DNA of 38,371 nt, taken from Pseudomonas sp. Irchel 3H7 (lineage in GTDB: Bacteria; Pseudomonadota; Gammaproteobacteria; Pseudomonadales; Pseudomonadaceae). The stretch's first letter is position 1. The number at the start of each line of letters is the position of its first letter. Made by a program: the position numbers and the translations under genes. The DNA lies in contig NZ_FYEA01000023.1 of NCBI RefSeq assembly GCF_900187605.1, positions 1 to 38,371 on the forward strand, read 5' to 3'. The notes beneath the pieces were generated by a model. That model saw nothing but the letters and a program-made list of their open reading frames with translations, made no database searches and was not told where the DNA came from. This document shows, piece by piece, positions 10,537-19,140 of the stretch.

Positions 10537-10667
10537 TGTTCCCACGCTCTGCGTGGTAACGCCTCTAGGGACGCTCTGCGTCCAGTGAGGCGGAGCGTCA
10601 CGGGCTGCATTCCCACGCGGAGCGTGGGAACGATCAAAGATCGCAGCCTTCGGCAGCTCCTACATTT
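10537..10667. repeat. Palindromic repeat (CCCACGCTCTGCGTGG family) joined to one REP arm
   Basis: Outer arms GTTCCCACGCTCTGCGTGG (10538-10556) and CCACGCGGAGCGTGGGAAC (10613-10631) enclose inner GGACGC/GCGTCC-type dyads. A single arm of the GCAGCCTTCGGCAGCTCC family follows at 10634-10664. A second copy of the first element is at 26510-26620. It lies between the AraC gene and the EamA gene. Confidence 0.85.
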
Positions 10668-10700
10668 AAGCGTGTAGAGCTCAGTAAGTCTGTCGGCAGG

Positions 10701-11465
10701 CTATCGTCTTTTGTCGCAGGAATCGCGCCGAAGCTGGCCGGGTGATGCACCGAACTCACGTAGGACAGCAGCCGAGAAAGCACTTTGCGAGCTGTAGCCG
10801 ACGCGACTGGCAACTTCGCCGATCGGCAGGGCTGTGTCGCGGAGCATTTGCACGGCCAGATGCAGGCGTCGGCTGCGGATGTAATCCATCGGCGTCTGCC
10901 CGCATTCGGCCATGAAACGCGCATGCAGACGCGCGCTGGACAATCCTGCCACCCGTGCCAGATCGGCGACTTGCAGCGGATACGCGGCGTATTGCTCGAT
11001 GTGCGCATCCAGCGCGGCATAGGGCAGGCGCCGTGCGGCGACTTCGGTCGGTTGCGCATGATTGAGGCTGGCCAGCAGCAACACCGCGCCTTGTTGCGCG
11101 ATCAACGGATCGCTGACCGGGCTGTTCGCCAGCCAACTGACCAACTGGCTTTGCCCCGAATCCAGCGACAAGCGCGCCGGTTGATCGAGCAGACGATGGC
11201 TGGCGTCGGCATGCTCGCCCAGTGAATCCGTCAGCCATTGGCCGTCCGGGATATCCAGTACCAGACAGCGGCTACCATTGGGACTGCCGCAGGCATGATG
11301 AGCGCCGGAAGGGATAACTACAAAACTCTGCTGACGCACCTGACTGCCACAACCCTCGACCTCGAAATCCAGCGCACCGGACAGCCCGAACACCAATTGC
11401 GCGTGGTCGTGGCTGTGGACGATCAAATCGTGGGTGTACTGACGCAGGGTGAGGATCGGTCGCAT
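10701..11465 (-). CDS. AraC family transcriptional regulator with N-terminal cupin domain
   Basis: From the ATG at 11465 the protein is 254 residues, starting MRPILTLRQYTHDLIVHSHD; GGAG lies 10 nt upstream. A GTG 60 nt further up would add 20 residues without a clear site. The N-terminal half is a sugar-binding-type cupin (HSHDHAQLVFGLSGALDFEV, VIPSGAHHA). The C-terminal half holds two helix-turn-helix motifs (LQVADLARVAGLSSARLHAR and LPIGEVASRVGYSSQSAFSA). The ending GASPGQLRR is typical. The EamA exporter lies downstream on the same strand, an arrangement common for regulator and exporter pairs. Confidence 0.9.
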   Translation of the reverse strand: MRPILTLRQYTHDLIVHSHDHAQLVFGLSGALDFEVEGCGSQVRQQSFVVIPSGAHHACGSPNGSRCLVLDIPDGQWLTDSLGEHADASHRLLDQPARLSLDSGQSQLVSWLANSPVSDPLIAQQGAVLLLASLNHAQPTEVAARRLPYAALDAHIEQYAAYPLQVADLARVAGLSSARLHARFMAECGQTPMDYIRSRRLHLAVQMLRDTALPIGEVASRVGYSSQSAFSAAVLREFGASPGQLRRDSCDKRR

Positions 11466-11600
11466 GGCAGGTTGTCTCCGAAGTGGTCGCCAGTCTACAC
11501 CGGCGCACACCGGATGCGTTGTCACAGGACTGACTCACGCTTGTCATGGTCGATTAACCGGGCAGGCGCAAAGTGGCGAAAACATCGCAGAGGGTTGCCC

Positions 11601-12416
11601 ATGACCAGCGCCGAGCTCGCCAGACCCAGTCGCAAACAACGCGTGCGCACCCTGTGGATCTCCGACGTGCACTTGGGCACGCGGGATTGCCAGGCCGAGC
11701 ACTTGTCGCAATTTCTCAAGGGCTATCATGCCGACAAGATTTATTTGGTCGGCGACATCATTGACGGCTGGAAACTGCGCGGCGGCATGTATTGGCCGCA
11801 AGCGCATACCAACGTGATCCGGCGTTTGCTGACCATGAGCAAGCGCGGCACCGAGGTGATCTACGTCACCGGCAACCACGACGAATTCCTGCGTCGGTAT
11901 TCGAAGCTGATACTGGGCAATATCCAGTTGGTTGACGAGGCGGTGCATGTCACCGCAGACGGGCGGCATCTATTGGTGATTCACGGCGATCAGTTCGATG
12001 TGATCACCCGTTATCACCGCTGGCTTGCCTTCCTCGGCGACTCAGCCTACGAATTCACCCTGACCCTCAATCGCTGGCTCAACCACTGGCGCGCGCGGTA
12101 TGGCTACGGCTACTGGTCGTTGTCGGCGTACCTGAAGCACAAGGTGAAGACCGCGGTGAGTTTCATCAGCGACTTTGAAGAAGCCATTGCCCATGAATGC
12201 GTGAAGCGCGAGTTGCATGGCGTGGTGTGCGGGCACATTCACCATGCCGAAATCCGCAAGGTGGGGGAGGTGGATTACCTCAATTGCGGCGATTGGGTGG
12301 AGTCGTGCACGGCGCTGATCGAGCATTGGGACGGCACGATCGAGCTGTATCGGCTGGCGGACGCGCAGGCGCGCGAGGCGGAGCTGAAAGCGGCCAAAGT
12401 CGCCGAACTCGCCTGA
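11601..12416 (+). CDS. LpxH-like metallophosphoesterase (UDP-2,3-diacylglucosamine diphosphatase family)
   Basis: I chose the ATG at 11601 (MTSAELARPSRKQRVRTLWI) because it directly precedes the conserved domain; the frame upstream runs into the AraC promoter. It encodes 271 residues. All five calcineurin-like metal motifs are present: DVHLG, GDIIDGW, GNHDE, HGDQFD and GHIHH. It resembles the LpxH-like group often annotated as UDP-2,3-diacylglucosamine diphosphatase. Pseudomonads have a canonical lpxH elsewhere, so the lipid A role of this paralogue is uncertain. A REP pair follows the stop. Confidence 0.85.
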   Translation: MTSAELARPSRKQRVRTLWISDVHLGTRDCQAEHLSQFLKGYHADKIYLVGDIIDGWKLRGGMYWPQAHTNVIRRLLTMSKRGTEVIYVTGNHDEFLRRYSKLILGNIQLVDEAVHVTADGRHLLVIHGDQFDVITRYHRWLAFLGDSAYEFTLTLNRWLNHWRARYGYGYWSLSAYLKHKVKTAVSFISDFEEAIAHECVKRELHGVVCGHIHHAEIRKVGEVDYLNCGDWVESCTALIEHWDGTIELYRLADAQAREAELKAAKVAELA

Positions 12417-12422
12417 AAAGCA

Positions 12423-12487
12423 AAGATCGCAGCCTTCGGCAGCTCCTGCATGTGACCTGTGCAGGAGCTGCCGAAGGCTGCGATCTT
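12423..12487. repeat. REP-type inverted pair (GCAGCCTTCGGCAGCTCC family)
   Basis: Perfect 28-bp arms (12423-12450 and 12460-12487) are separated by 9 bp, between the convergent phosphoesterase and HD genes. The arrangement would fold into a long hairpin and could block read-through both ways. Confidence 0.9.
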
Positions 12488-12493
12488 TTGATC

Positions 12494-13084
12494 TTAGGCC
12501 GTGGTGTGTTCTTCCATTGCCGCTTTGTAAATCGAGTTCTTCGGCTGCGCAAACAACCGTTCCATCATCGGCTCAAAGAAGCTCAACGGCAGCGTGTCAT
12601 AGTCAGGATCAAACGCCGCCGCATCGTATTTGGCACAGAACTCGGCAGTCGCTTGATACTGCGGATGACCGGCGAACTGCTCGCGCAGATGCCGATCCAT
12701 GCCCAAATGATGAAAAAAGTAATAACCCTGAAACACCCCGTGCTTCTCGACCATCCACAAATTTTCGGCACTGACGAACGGCTTGAGGATCGCTGCGGCA
12801 ATGTCCGGATGGTTGTAGGAACCCAAGGTGTCGCCGATGTCATGCAACAACGCGCAAACCACATACTCCTCGTCGCGCCCGTCACGAAAGGCGCGGGTGG
12901 CGGTTTGCAGTGAGTGAGTCAGACGATCCACCGGGAAACCACCGAAGTCGCCTTCGAGCAGTTTCAGGTGAGTCAGGATTCGCGAAGGCAGTCGCTTGGC
13001 GTAGGCACTGAAGTCGGCGGCGATGATCGCCCAGTCTTCCTGCGTACCGTCCTTCATATGAGTGAAGCGGGCATTGGCATTCAT
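12494..13084 (-). CDS. HD-domain protein with diiron-oxygenase-type metal ligands
   Basis: The protein has 196 residues. The HD motif LLHDIGD (His81, Asp82) is preceded by His57 in LTHSLQ and followed by His92 (NHPD), His115 (EKHGVF) and Asp154 (KYDAAAFD). This His/His-Asp/His/His/Asp set, with His57 exactly 24 residues before His81, matches the pattern I recall for PhnZ and MIOX-type mixed-valence diiron oxygenases. It differs from plain HD phosphohydrolases. The substrate is unknown. GAGGG precedes the ATG by 8 nt. The start is 14 bp after the stop of the DUF962/Mpo1-like gene, so the two form an operon, which hints at a shared lipid or alkyl-chain oxidation role (inference). Confidence 0.8.
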   Translation of the reverse strand: MNANARFTHMKDGTQEDWAIIAADFSAYAKRLPSRILTHLKLLEGDFGGFPVDRLTHSLQTATRAFRDGRDEEYVVCALLHDIGDTLGSYNHPDIAAAILKPFVSAENLWMVEKHGVFQGYYFFHHLGMDRHLREQFAGHPQYQATAEFCAKYDAAAFDPDYDTLPLSFFEPMMERLFAQPKNSIYKAAMEEHTTA

Positions 13085-13098
13085 TGGCTGACCCTCAT

Positions 13099-13410
13099 TC
13101 AGAACGCCACGCGACCCAGAATCATGTCGCGGTACATGACGAAGTCGCCGAACAGGCTGTACAGCGGATGCTGGAAAGTCGCCGGCCGGTTCTTTTCAAA
13201 GAAGAAGTGCCCGACCCAGGCGAAGCTGTAACCGGCCAGCGGCACCGCCAATAGCAGAAGCCAGGCGCCCTTGGCGAGGGTCATCGCCAGAATGAAAATC
13301 ACCAGCGTGGTGCCGATGAAATGCAGGCGCCGGCAGGTGCTGTTGCTGTGTTCGCTGATGTAGTACGGATAGAACTCAGCGAAGCTGTTGAAATGCTTGA
13401 TGTTTTCCAC
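13099..13410 (-). CDS. DUF962/Mpo1-like membrane protein
   Basis: A GTG start at 13410 is favoured: AGAGAA lies about 8 nt upstream and the family homology begins at once (VENIKHFNSFAEFYPYYISE). A longer form starts at the ATG at 13485, but without a visible ribosome site. The short form has 103 residues. The conserved Mpo1-type residues are present: EHSN with His21, RRLHFIGT with His30, WVGHFFFEKNRPATF with His68, and FQHPLYSLFGDF with His81, around two membrane helices. Yeast Mpo1 is an Fe(II) dioxygenase for 2-hydroxy fatty acid alpha-oxidation; the bacterial role is unproven. It forms an operon with the HD gene and is divergent from an AraC gene. Confidence 0.82.
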   Translation of the reverse strand: MENIKHFNSFAEFYPYYISEHSNSTCRRLHFIGTTLVIFILAMTLAKGAWLLLLAVPLAGYSFAWVGHFFFEKNRPATFQHPLYSLFGDFVMYRDMILGRVAF

Positions 13411-13574
13411 GACCGCGTTCTCTGTGGTTATTGTTCTGGCGACGAGTTGTTCTGCGGGTAGCTTATTTGAGTCTAGAGTGAACATTGGCGTGGGCCAGTG
13501 ACAATCGGCGCCACTTTAGTATCCTTGGCAAATCAGGCCGTAGCATGCGGCCCCTCATGTAAAAGAAAAACGCC

Positions 13575-14636
13575 ATGAGCGAACGAACGACTTCTGCAAG
13601 CTGGGCGATGGGGATTGTCAAAGCATTGGAGATGGACGGCCTGGATTGCCGGGTTCTGTTCAAGCAACTGGGGCTCGATTACACGGCTCTGGATGATCCG
13701 GATGCGCGCTTCCCGCAAGATTCCATGACCCGCCTCTGGCAACGGGCGGTCGAGTTGTCCGGTAATCCGGCGATCGGCCTGAACATGGGCAAAGTGGTGC
13801 GCCCGGCGTCGTTTCATGTCGCCGGTTATGCGCTGATGTCGAGCAATACCCTGGCCGAAGGCTTCCAGCGGTTGGTGCGCTATCAGCGCATCATCGCCGA
13901 AAGTGCCGACCTGAGTTTCCGTCTGCTGGATGAAGGTTACGCGCTGATTCTGACGGTGCACGGCGACCATCTGCCGCCGACCCGGCAAAGCGCCGAAGCC
14001 TCGCTGGCCTGTGCGCTGGGCTTGTGTGGCTGGTTGACCGGGCGCACGCTGCACCCGGTCAAAGTCTTGGTGCAGGGCGCCGAACCCGATGACCTGGAAC
14101 CCTATAAACAAGCTTTCCACGCGCCACTGATGTTCAACGCACCGTACGATGCGCTGATCTTCGAGCGTGCCGACATGGAAGCGCCGCTGCCCACCGCCAA
14201 CGAGGCGATGGCGCTGTTGCATGACCGGTTTGCCGGGGAATACCTGGCACGTTTTTCCGAAAGCCGCGTGACCCACAAGGCGCGGCAGGTGCTGTGCCGG
14301 TTGCTGCCGCAGGGCGAGCCGAAGCGCGATACCGTGGCGCAGACCCTGCATTTGTCGCAGCGCACTTTGCAGCGTCGTTTGCAGGAGGAGGGCACGAGTT
14401 TTCAGCAACTGCTCGACGACACCCGCCGTGAACTGGCCGAGCAGTATCTGGCGCAACCGAGCATGACCTTGCTGGAAATCGCTTATCTGCTGGGTTTTGC
14501 CGATCCGAGCAACTTCTTTCGTGCATTTCGTCGCTGGTTCGACACCACGCCCGGCGATTACCGGACGCGGTTGTTGCAGGCGCCGGGTGCGGTCAGTGAC
14601 GCCAAAAGGCCGGAATACACAGCACAAACACCGTAA
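13575..14636 (+). CDS. AraC family regulator of the Arabinose_bd (OruR-like) type
   Basis: The 353-residue protein has a long N-terminal effector domain (residues 1-230), with the FHVAGYALMSSNTLAEGFQR pattern typical of the arabinose-binding-type AraC group. The C-terminal double helix-turn-helix has RDTVAQTLHLSQRTLQRRLQ and MTLLEIAYLLGFADPSNFFR, with FRRWFDTTPGDYR at the end. OruR-like and metabolic-gene activators belong here. It is divergent from the DUF962/HD operon, which it may control. Its last 44 bp overlap the 3' end of the convergent trkH gene. Confidence 0.9.
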   Translation: MSERTTSASWAMGIVKALEMDGLDCRVLFKQLGLDYTALDDPDARFPQDSMTRLWQRAVELSGNPAIGLNMGKVVRPASFHVAGYALMSSNTLAEGFQRLVRYQRIIAESADLSFRLLDEGYALILTVHGDHLPPTRQSAEASLACALGLCGWLTGRTLHPVKVLVQGAEPDDLEPYKQAFHAPLMFNAPYDALIFERADMEAPLPTANEAMALLHDRFAGEYLARFSESRVTHKARQVLCRLLPQGEPKRDTVAQTLHLSQRTLQRRLQEEGTSFQQLLDDTRRELAEQYLAQPSMTLLEIAYLLGFADPSNFFRAFRRWFDTTPGDYRTRLLQAPGAVSDAKRPEYTAQTP

Positions 14637-16047
14637 TGATCTCCAGGCGGCCGAGCAGCATGCCGAACGACAGGATCCACTTGGCCGCGTCCGGCAGGGT
14701 GGCGAAGTTGCCCGCCGGGCCGATGGTTTCGCCCAGGCCCGGGCCGACGCCGGACACGGTGCTGGCGGCGCCGGTCAGCGCGGTCATCCAGTCGACGCCA
14801 AGCAGCGACAGGAGCAGGGCGATCACGCAGATGGTGATGGCGAAGAAGAACGAAAAGGTCAGAATCGAACGGACGATCTCTTCGTCGAGACGGTGGCCGT
14901 TGTACTTCTGTTTGATCACCGCGCGCGGGTGAATCAACTGATTAAGGTTGGCCTTGAGGAGGATGTAGGCGACCTGGAAACGGAAGATCTTGATCCCGCC
15001 CGCCGTCGACCCGGAACAGCCGCCGACAAATCCCAGATAGAAAAACAACATCAGCGAGAAGTTGCCCCACAGGCTGTAGTCGCCAAGGGCAAAACCGGTA
15101 GTGGTGACCACTGACGTCACGTTCAGCGCCACGTGGCGCAGCGCCTCCAGCCAATGCAGATTGGTTGTCCACCAGTACCAGGTGCCGAGCACCAGCCAGG
15201 TCACCAGCAACATCCCGAGCAAACCCTGCACTTGCTGATCCTTGATCAGCGCCTTGCGGTTGCCGCGCAACGTCGCCACGTACAGGGTGAACGGCAGGCT
15301 GCCGAGAATCATGATAACCACCGCGACCCAGTGCACCGCCGGTTGCGTCCACTTGGCCAGCGACTGGTCGGAGGTCGAGAACCCGCCGGTGGAAATCGCC
15401 GACATCGCGTGGTTGATCGCGTCGAACGGGCTCATTCCGGCCCACCAGAACGCCAGACTACCGAGGATGGTAATGCCGACATAAGCCGCCACGATCAGTC
15501 GCGCCACCATGTGCGAGCGCGGCATGACCTTTTCCGAACGGTCCGAGGATTCGGTCTGGAACAGGCGCATGCCACCGATCCGCAGCAGCGGCAGAATCGC
15601 TACCGCCATACCGATAAAGCCGATGCCGCCGATCCAGTGCAGCAACGAGCGCCACATCAGGATCCCGGGGGACATGTTGTCGAGGCCATTGAGCACGGTC
15701 GAGCCGGTCGCGGTAATGCCCGACATGCTTTCGAAAAACGAGTCGGTGTAGCTGATGTGCTGAGTCAGCAGAAACGGCAGCGCAGCGAAAATGCATACCA
15801 CCAGCCAACTGCTGACGGTCAGCAGATACATATCGCGCGGGCGCAGATGTATGTGTTCGGGGCGGCCGGGAATCACCAGCGCGAGGCCGGCGACAAAGGT
15901 GATCATGCTCGCCCAGAGGAACGACGGCAGGTCGCTGGTGCGCTCGAAAATCACCAGGGTGGCCATGGGCACGACCATGGCCACGGCCAGGGTGATCAGG
16001 AAGATGCCGATGATGAAACCAATGATCCGTAAGGTCGGCAACGCCAT
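14593..16047 (-). CDS. trkH: Trk-system potassium uptake protein TrkH
   Basis: The 484-residue inner-membrane protein has the four selectivity-filter loops of the TrkH/KtrB superfamily: GITATGSTV, AISTGGFST, SVVTTTGFAL and STVSGVGPGL, each followed by a pore-lining helix. The conserved HWIGGIGFIGM segment follows the first loop. It conducts potassium with the cytosolic NAD-binding partner TrkA, which is not in this window. The length equals that of the E. coli protein. The start at 16047 lies in the divergent region shared with the nitroreductase gene. Confidence 0.95.
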   Translation of the reverse strand: MALPTLRIIGFIIGIFLITLAVAMVVPMATLVIFERTSDLPSFLWASMITFVAGLALVIPGRPEHIHLRPRDMYLLTVSSWLVVCIFAALPFLLTQHISYTDSFFESMSGITATGSTVLNGLDNMSPGILMWRSLLHWIGGIGFIGMAVAILPLLRIGGMRLFQTESSDRSEKVMPRSHMVARLIVAAYVGITILGSLAFWWAGMSPFDAINHAMSAISTGGFSTSDQSLAKWTQPAVHWVAVVIMILGSLPFTLYVATLRGNRKALIKDQQVQGLLGMLLVTWLVLGTWYWWTTNLHWLEALRHVALNVTSVVTTTGFALGDYSLWGNFSLMLFFYLGFVGGCSGSTAGGIKIFRFQVAYILLKANLNQLIHPRAVIKQKYNGHRLDEEIVRSILTFSFFFAITICVIALLLSLLGVDWMTALTGAASTVSGVGPGLGETIGPAGNFATLPDAAKWILSFGMLLGRLEIITVFVLCIPAFWRH

Positions 16048-16168
16048 GAAGTCCGCTCGGGCTGATGTGGGAAGGGCGCCATTCTACCCGTGGGGCAGGG
16101 CATGTAAACCGGCATCCTGTTGGCAGATGAAGCTAGAATAGCCGCACATTTTTCTCAGGAGGTGGCCG

Positions 16169-16735
16169 ATGCAGGCTCTCGACGCGTTGCTCAACCGTGT
16201 TTCCGTTCCACGTCTGGTCGAACCGGCCCCCACTGCCGAGCAGCGCGAAGCCCTGTTTGGTGCCGCGTTGCGCGCGCCGGATCACGGGCACTTGCAGCCG
16301 TATCGCTTTCTGACCATCGAAGGTGCGGCACGCGAGCAAATGGGCGAGTTGCTGGCCGAGGCTGCGCAATTGCAGGAAGGCGAAGTCACCGAAGCGATGA
16401 TCGACAAGGCGCGCAACGGCCCGCTGCGTGCACCGCTGGTGGTTGTGGTGATCGCTAAATTGCAGGAGCACGTTAAATATCCGAAGGCCGAGCAGTTGCT
16501 CGCTGCCGGGTGTGCGGCGCACGGGATTTTGCTGGCGGCGTATGCGCAGGGGATTGGTGCGGTTTGGCGTACGGGGGATCTGGCTTATTCCCAGCATGTG
16601 GCCAAAGGCTTGGGCTTGGTTGAGGGTGAAGAAGTGATCGCGTTCTTGTACCTCGGCACGCCGCAGAAAGAACCGCGTGTGGCGGAGAAGGTTGATCTGG
16701 CTGAGTTCGTCAGCGCCTGGCCGGGTAAGGCCTGA
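16169..16735 (+). CDS. YdjA-like nitroreductase family protein
   Basis: The 188-residue FMN-binding fold starts MQALDALLNRVSVPRLVEPA. Family marks are LRAPDHGHLQPYRFLTIEG, the AGCAAHGILLAAYAQGIGAVWRTG helix region, and the late VIAFLYLGTP motif. These match YdjA-type nitroreductases, the smallest of the family, which are NAD(P)H-dependent and homodimeric. The physiological substrate is unknown. CAGGAGG lies 6 nt upstream of the ATG. A TAGAAT at 16133-16138 could be its -10 element. Confidence 0.9.
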   Translation: MQALDALLNRVSVPRLVEPAPTAEQREALFGAALRAPDHGHLQPYRFLTIEGAAREQMGELLAEAAQLQEGEVTEAMIDKARNGPLRAPLVVVVIAKLQEHVKYPKAEQLLAAGCAAHGILLAAYAQGIGAVWRTGDLAYSQHVAKGLGLVEGEEVIAFLYLGTPQKEPRVAEKVDLAEFVSAWPGKA

Positions 16736-17048
16736 AGATCAAAAGCCCCTCACCCTAACCCTCTCCCGGAGGGAGAGGGGACTGATTGGGGGATGCTGTA
16801 GAGGTACGCCGACCTGAAAGTGCTCGGTTGAATCCTGCATCGATAACGGCTCCAATGCATTTCGAACTTGGAGTCGATAACGGTTCCGATGCATTTCGAA
16901 TCCAGAGTCGGCGACGATTCACGCGCCTTCCGGATCCATAATCAACTCGATTCTTCAGGTCGATTTATAGCGCAAGACACCTCGGTCGGCCCCCTCTCCC
17001 TCTGGGAGAGGGCTGGGGTGAGGGGCTTTTCTGGGGTGAGGGTGGCTT
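16736..17048. repeat. Repeat-filled gap: composite repeat copy B and a 34-bp tandem pair
   Basis: There is no gene in this 313 bp. A CCCTCACCCTAACCCTCTCC hairpin unit at 16745-16777 is followed by sequence related to the 4.2-4.5 kb array. Two direct 34-bp copies starting TCGATAACGG lie at 16840-16873 and 16874-16907. The segment 16935-17024 is an inverted, nearly identical copy of 4107-4196. It separates convergent genes. Confidence 0.85.
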
Positions 17049-18389
17049 TTAGGGTTGGACAACTGCACCGGGGACAAGCGGCAATTCCAGACTGGCAATA
17101 AACCCACCCTGCGGATGATTGGCCAACGTCAAACTCCCGCCATGCCGCTCCGCCGCCCTTCGCGCAATCGCCAGCCCCAAGCCATGCCCTGCCGCCGTCT
17201 GCCCCGGAGCACGGTAAAACGGCTCGCCCAACTGGCTCAAATGTTCGGCCTGCACACCCGGCCCATGGTCACGCACACTCACGATAATTTTTTCACCCTG
17301 ACGCGAGGCCTGCATTTCAATCGCCTGACCTTCCGGGTTGAAGCGCTGAGCGTTGCGCAGCAGGTTATCGACGGCGCGTTCGATCATGGTCGGCCAGCCT
17401 TTCAGATTCAGTTGCGGTTCGGCATCGAGACGGACGATCTGCTCGGGCGATCCGAGTTTTGCGTCCTTCTGCAAAGTGCCGAGCAGCGCATTCAAATCCA
17501 CGTCTTCGGCACTGGCGTTGTCCGCATCAACCCGTGCCAGCACCAGAATTTCACTGATCAGCGCTTCCAGCCGATCGCATTCGCGGGTCAGGCGTGGCCA
17601 GAGTTTTTCCCTTTCTTCAGGGTTGGCGCGTTCCGCCAGTGCCAAGGCAATGCGCAACCGAGCCAGTGGTGAACGCAATTCGTGGGAGACGTCCCGCAGC
17701 AACTGACGTTGACTGCCAATCAAGCTTTGCAGGCGCGCGCCCATGCGGTTGAAGTCATTGGCGAGCACGCCGAATTCATCACGACGGTTGGCCAGTTTCG
17801 CCAGGCTGTTTTGCTGGTAAGTCGTCTGCCCCAGATCATGCACCGCGCCGCGCAAACGGCTGAGCGGGCGGGTGATGGAGAAGGTCACCAGCAAACTGAA
17901 CAGGGTTAGTACCACCAACGCGATGCCTAACGCACTCAATGGCCAAAGCAGGCTTTCGCGGTGCCATGAGTCGAGTTCCGGGTGCGGGATGCGGTAGATG
18001 AACAGGTAGGTGTCACCGGTTTTTTCGCTGGTGAATTCGTCGGTGAGGCGACGCCATGGCAGGCGTCGGTCATCGTTGTTCTGGCGTGCTTCGAAGGCGG
18101 CGGCGCGACGCGGGAAGGTGCCGCGTACTACCGGGTCGCCGCTTTCGTTGAGCACCTGAACGTCGATGTGATATTGGCGCTTGCGCTGTTCGAGGATGTC
18201 CTGGGCGGCTTCTTCGCCCTGGGCTTCGTAAGTTTGTGTCCATTCGCCGGCCAGCGTGTTGAGGCCCGGATGGCGGCTGAGGATCCACGCGTCCTGGTTG
18301 AGCATGTGCCCAAGCAGAATGGACAGGCCGGCCACCAGTGCGATGGCCAGCCAGAAGCTCGCGAGAATACGCCAGAACAATGAACGCAC
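17049..18389 (-). CDS. cpxS: Envelope-stress sensor histidine kinase CpxS (CpxA-like)
   Basis: The 446-residue protein starts at a GTG (MRSLFWRILASFWLAIALVA) with GAGGA 7 nt upstream. Order: membrane helix 1 (about 8-28), periplasmic sensor domain (about 30-145), membrane helix 2 (about 150-171), HAMP domain, dimerisation/phosphoacceptor helix with His236 (RDVSHELRSPLARLR), N box (DNLLRNAQRFN), and G boxes (RDHGPGVQ, GHGLGLAIARR). The neighbouring Spy-like gene and response regulator identify it as the Cpx-type system; in P. aeruginosa the same order is known as cpxR, PA3205 and cpxS (from memory). It lies downstream of both on the same strand. Confidence 0.9.
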   Translation of the reverse strand: MRSLFWRILASFWLAIALVAGLSILLGHMLNQDAWILSRHPGLNTLAGEWTQTYEAQGEEAAQDILEQRKRQYHIDVQVLNESGDPVVRGTFPRRAAAFEARQNNDDRRLPWRRLTDEFTSEKTGDTYLFIYRIPHPELDSWHRESLLWPLSALGIALVVLTLFSLLVTFSITRPLSRLRGAVHDLGQTTYQQNSLAKLANRRDEFGVLANDFNRMGARLQSLIGSQRQLLRDVSHELRSPLARLRIALALAERANPEEREKLWPRLTRECDRLEALISEILVLARVDADNASAEDVDLNALLGTLQKDAKLGSPEQIVRLDAEPQLNLKGWPTMIERAVDNLLRNAQRFNPEGQAIEMQASRQGEKIIVSVRDHGPGVQAEHLSQLGEPFYRAPGQTAAGHGLGLAIARRAAERHGGSLTLANHPQGGFIASLELPLVPGAVVQP

Positions 18390-18418
18390 AGAAAATCCTC
18401 AGAACAATGCAAAACCCC

Positions 18419-18507
18419 TGTAGGAGTGAGCCTGCTCGCGATAGCGGAGGGTCAGACAAAAATCTGTCAACTGACACACCGCTATCGCGAGCAGGCTCAC
18501 TCCTACA
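18419..18507. repeat. REP-type inverted pair (GCGAGCAGGCTC family)
   Basis: Perfect 29-bp arms (18419-18447 and 18479-18507, TGTAGGAGTGAGCCTGCTCG onward) lie between the Spy-like gene and cpxS. Together with the terminator next to it, this may lower read-through into cpxS. Confidence 0.9.
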
Positions 18508-18524
18508 TTTGGATCGATGAAAAC

Positions 18525-18552
18525 AGGCCCGACGGGGTGAGCCGTCGGGCCT
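18525..18552 (-). terminator. Rho-independent terminator after the Spy-like gene
   Basis: The stem AGGCCCGACGG pairs with CCGTCGGGCCT across a 6-nt loop. Read on the minus strand it is followed by GTTTTC. It begins 12 bp beyond the stop of the Spy/CpxP-like gene. Confidence 0.75.
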
Positions 18553-18564
18553 GAAGTTAGATCA

Positions 18565-19014
18565 TTATTGCGCCTTTTGCGCCTGTTGCGCTTTCCACGC
18601 CTTGAACTCGGCCCATTCGGCGCGACGCTCGGCCTGCTTTTTCTGGATCTCGTCGAATTTTTTCTGTTGATCCGGTTTCAGCAGCGCACGCACATCGGAC
18701 TCGGCTTTCTTGTGGTTGGCGGCCATCTCGTCTTTCATGGCTTTTTGGTCAGCCGGCGAGAGTTTTTCCAGGTACTTGTCGACCACTTGCTTACGCTCGT
18801 GCATCTGCTCGCCCATGATCTTGCGGATCTGCTCGCGCTGTTCGCGGGACAGGTCGAGTTGGCTGTACGGACCTTTGCCGTGCATGCCGTGCATCTGACC
18901 GCCGTGGCGTGGGCCGTCAAGCGGGCCACCCATCGGGCCGCCGTCTTGCGGCATGGCCATGGCGACGGTTGGCAGAGCGGCAGCGAACATCAGAGCGATA
19001 AGAGTCTTGCGCAT
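18565..19014 (-). CDS. Spy/CpxP-like periplasmic LTxxQ protein
   Basis: From the ATG at 19014 (AAGGAG 7 nt upstream) it encodes 149 residues with a clean signal peptide (MRKTLIALMFAAALPTVAMA). The mature part is Met/Gly/His-rich at first, then helical with two LTxxQ-type motifs, LSREQ and LKPDQ, separated by a charged helix, and ends in a Lys/Glu/Ala-rich tail. This is the layout of CpxP and Spy, periplasmic chaperone-like adaptors induced by envelope stress. In E. coli CpxP dampens the CpxA sensor. It lies between cpxR and cpxS, so feedback on CpxS is likely (inference). Confidence 0.88.
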   Translation of the reverse strand: MRKTLIALMFAAALPTVAMAMPQDGGPMGGPLDGPRHGGQMHGMHGKGPYSQLDLSREQREQIRKIMGEQMHERKQVVDKYLEKLSPADQKAMKDEMAANHKKAESDVRALLKPDQQKKFDEIQKKQAERRAEWAEFKAWKAQQAQKAQ

Positions 19015-19140
19015 GGTGTATCTCCTTGTCTCGTTCCCGGTACGTTCCGGATGAGTACAGATTACGGAGATCAAGGTCAGCGGCGGTCAGCACTGCGTAA
19101 AGCTTGGGTAAAGACGCTTCGCGTCCCACCTTACACATGC

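Noticed and set aside
13411..13485. Longer N-terminus of the DUF962 gene from the ATG at 13485
   Set aside because: No ribosome site before that ATG, and the extra 25 residues are outside the conserved family; kept only as an alternative.
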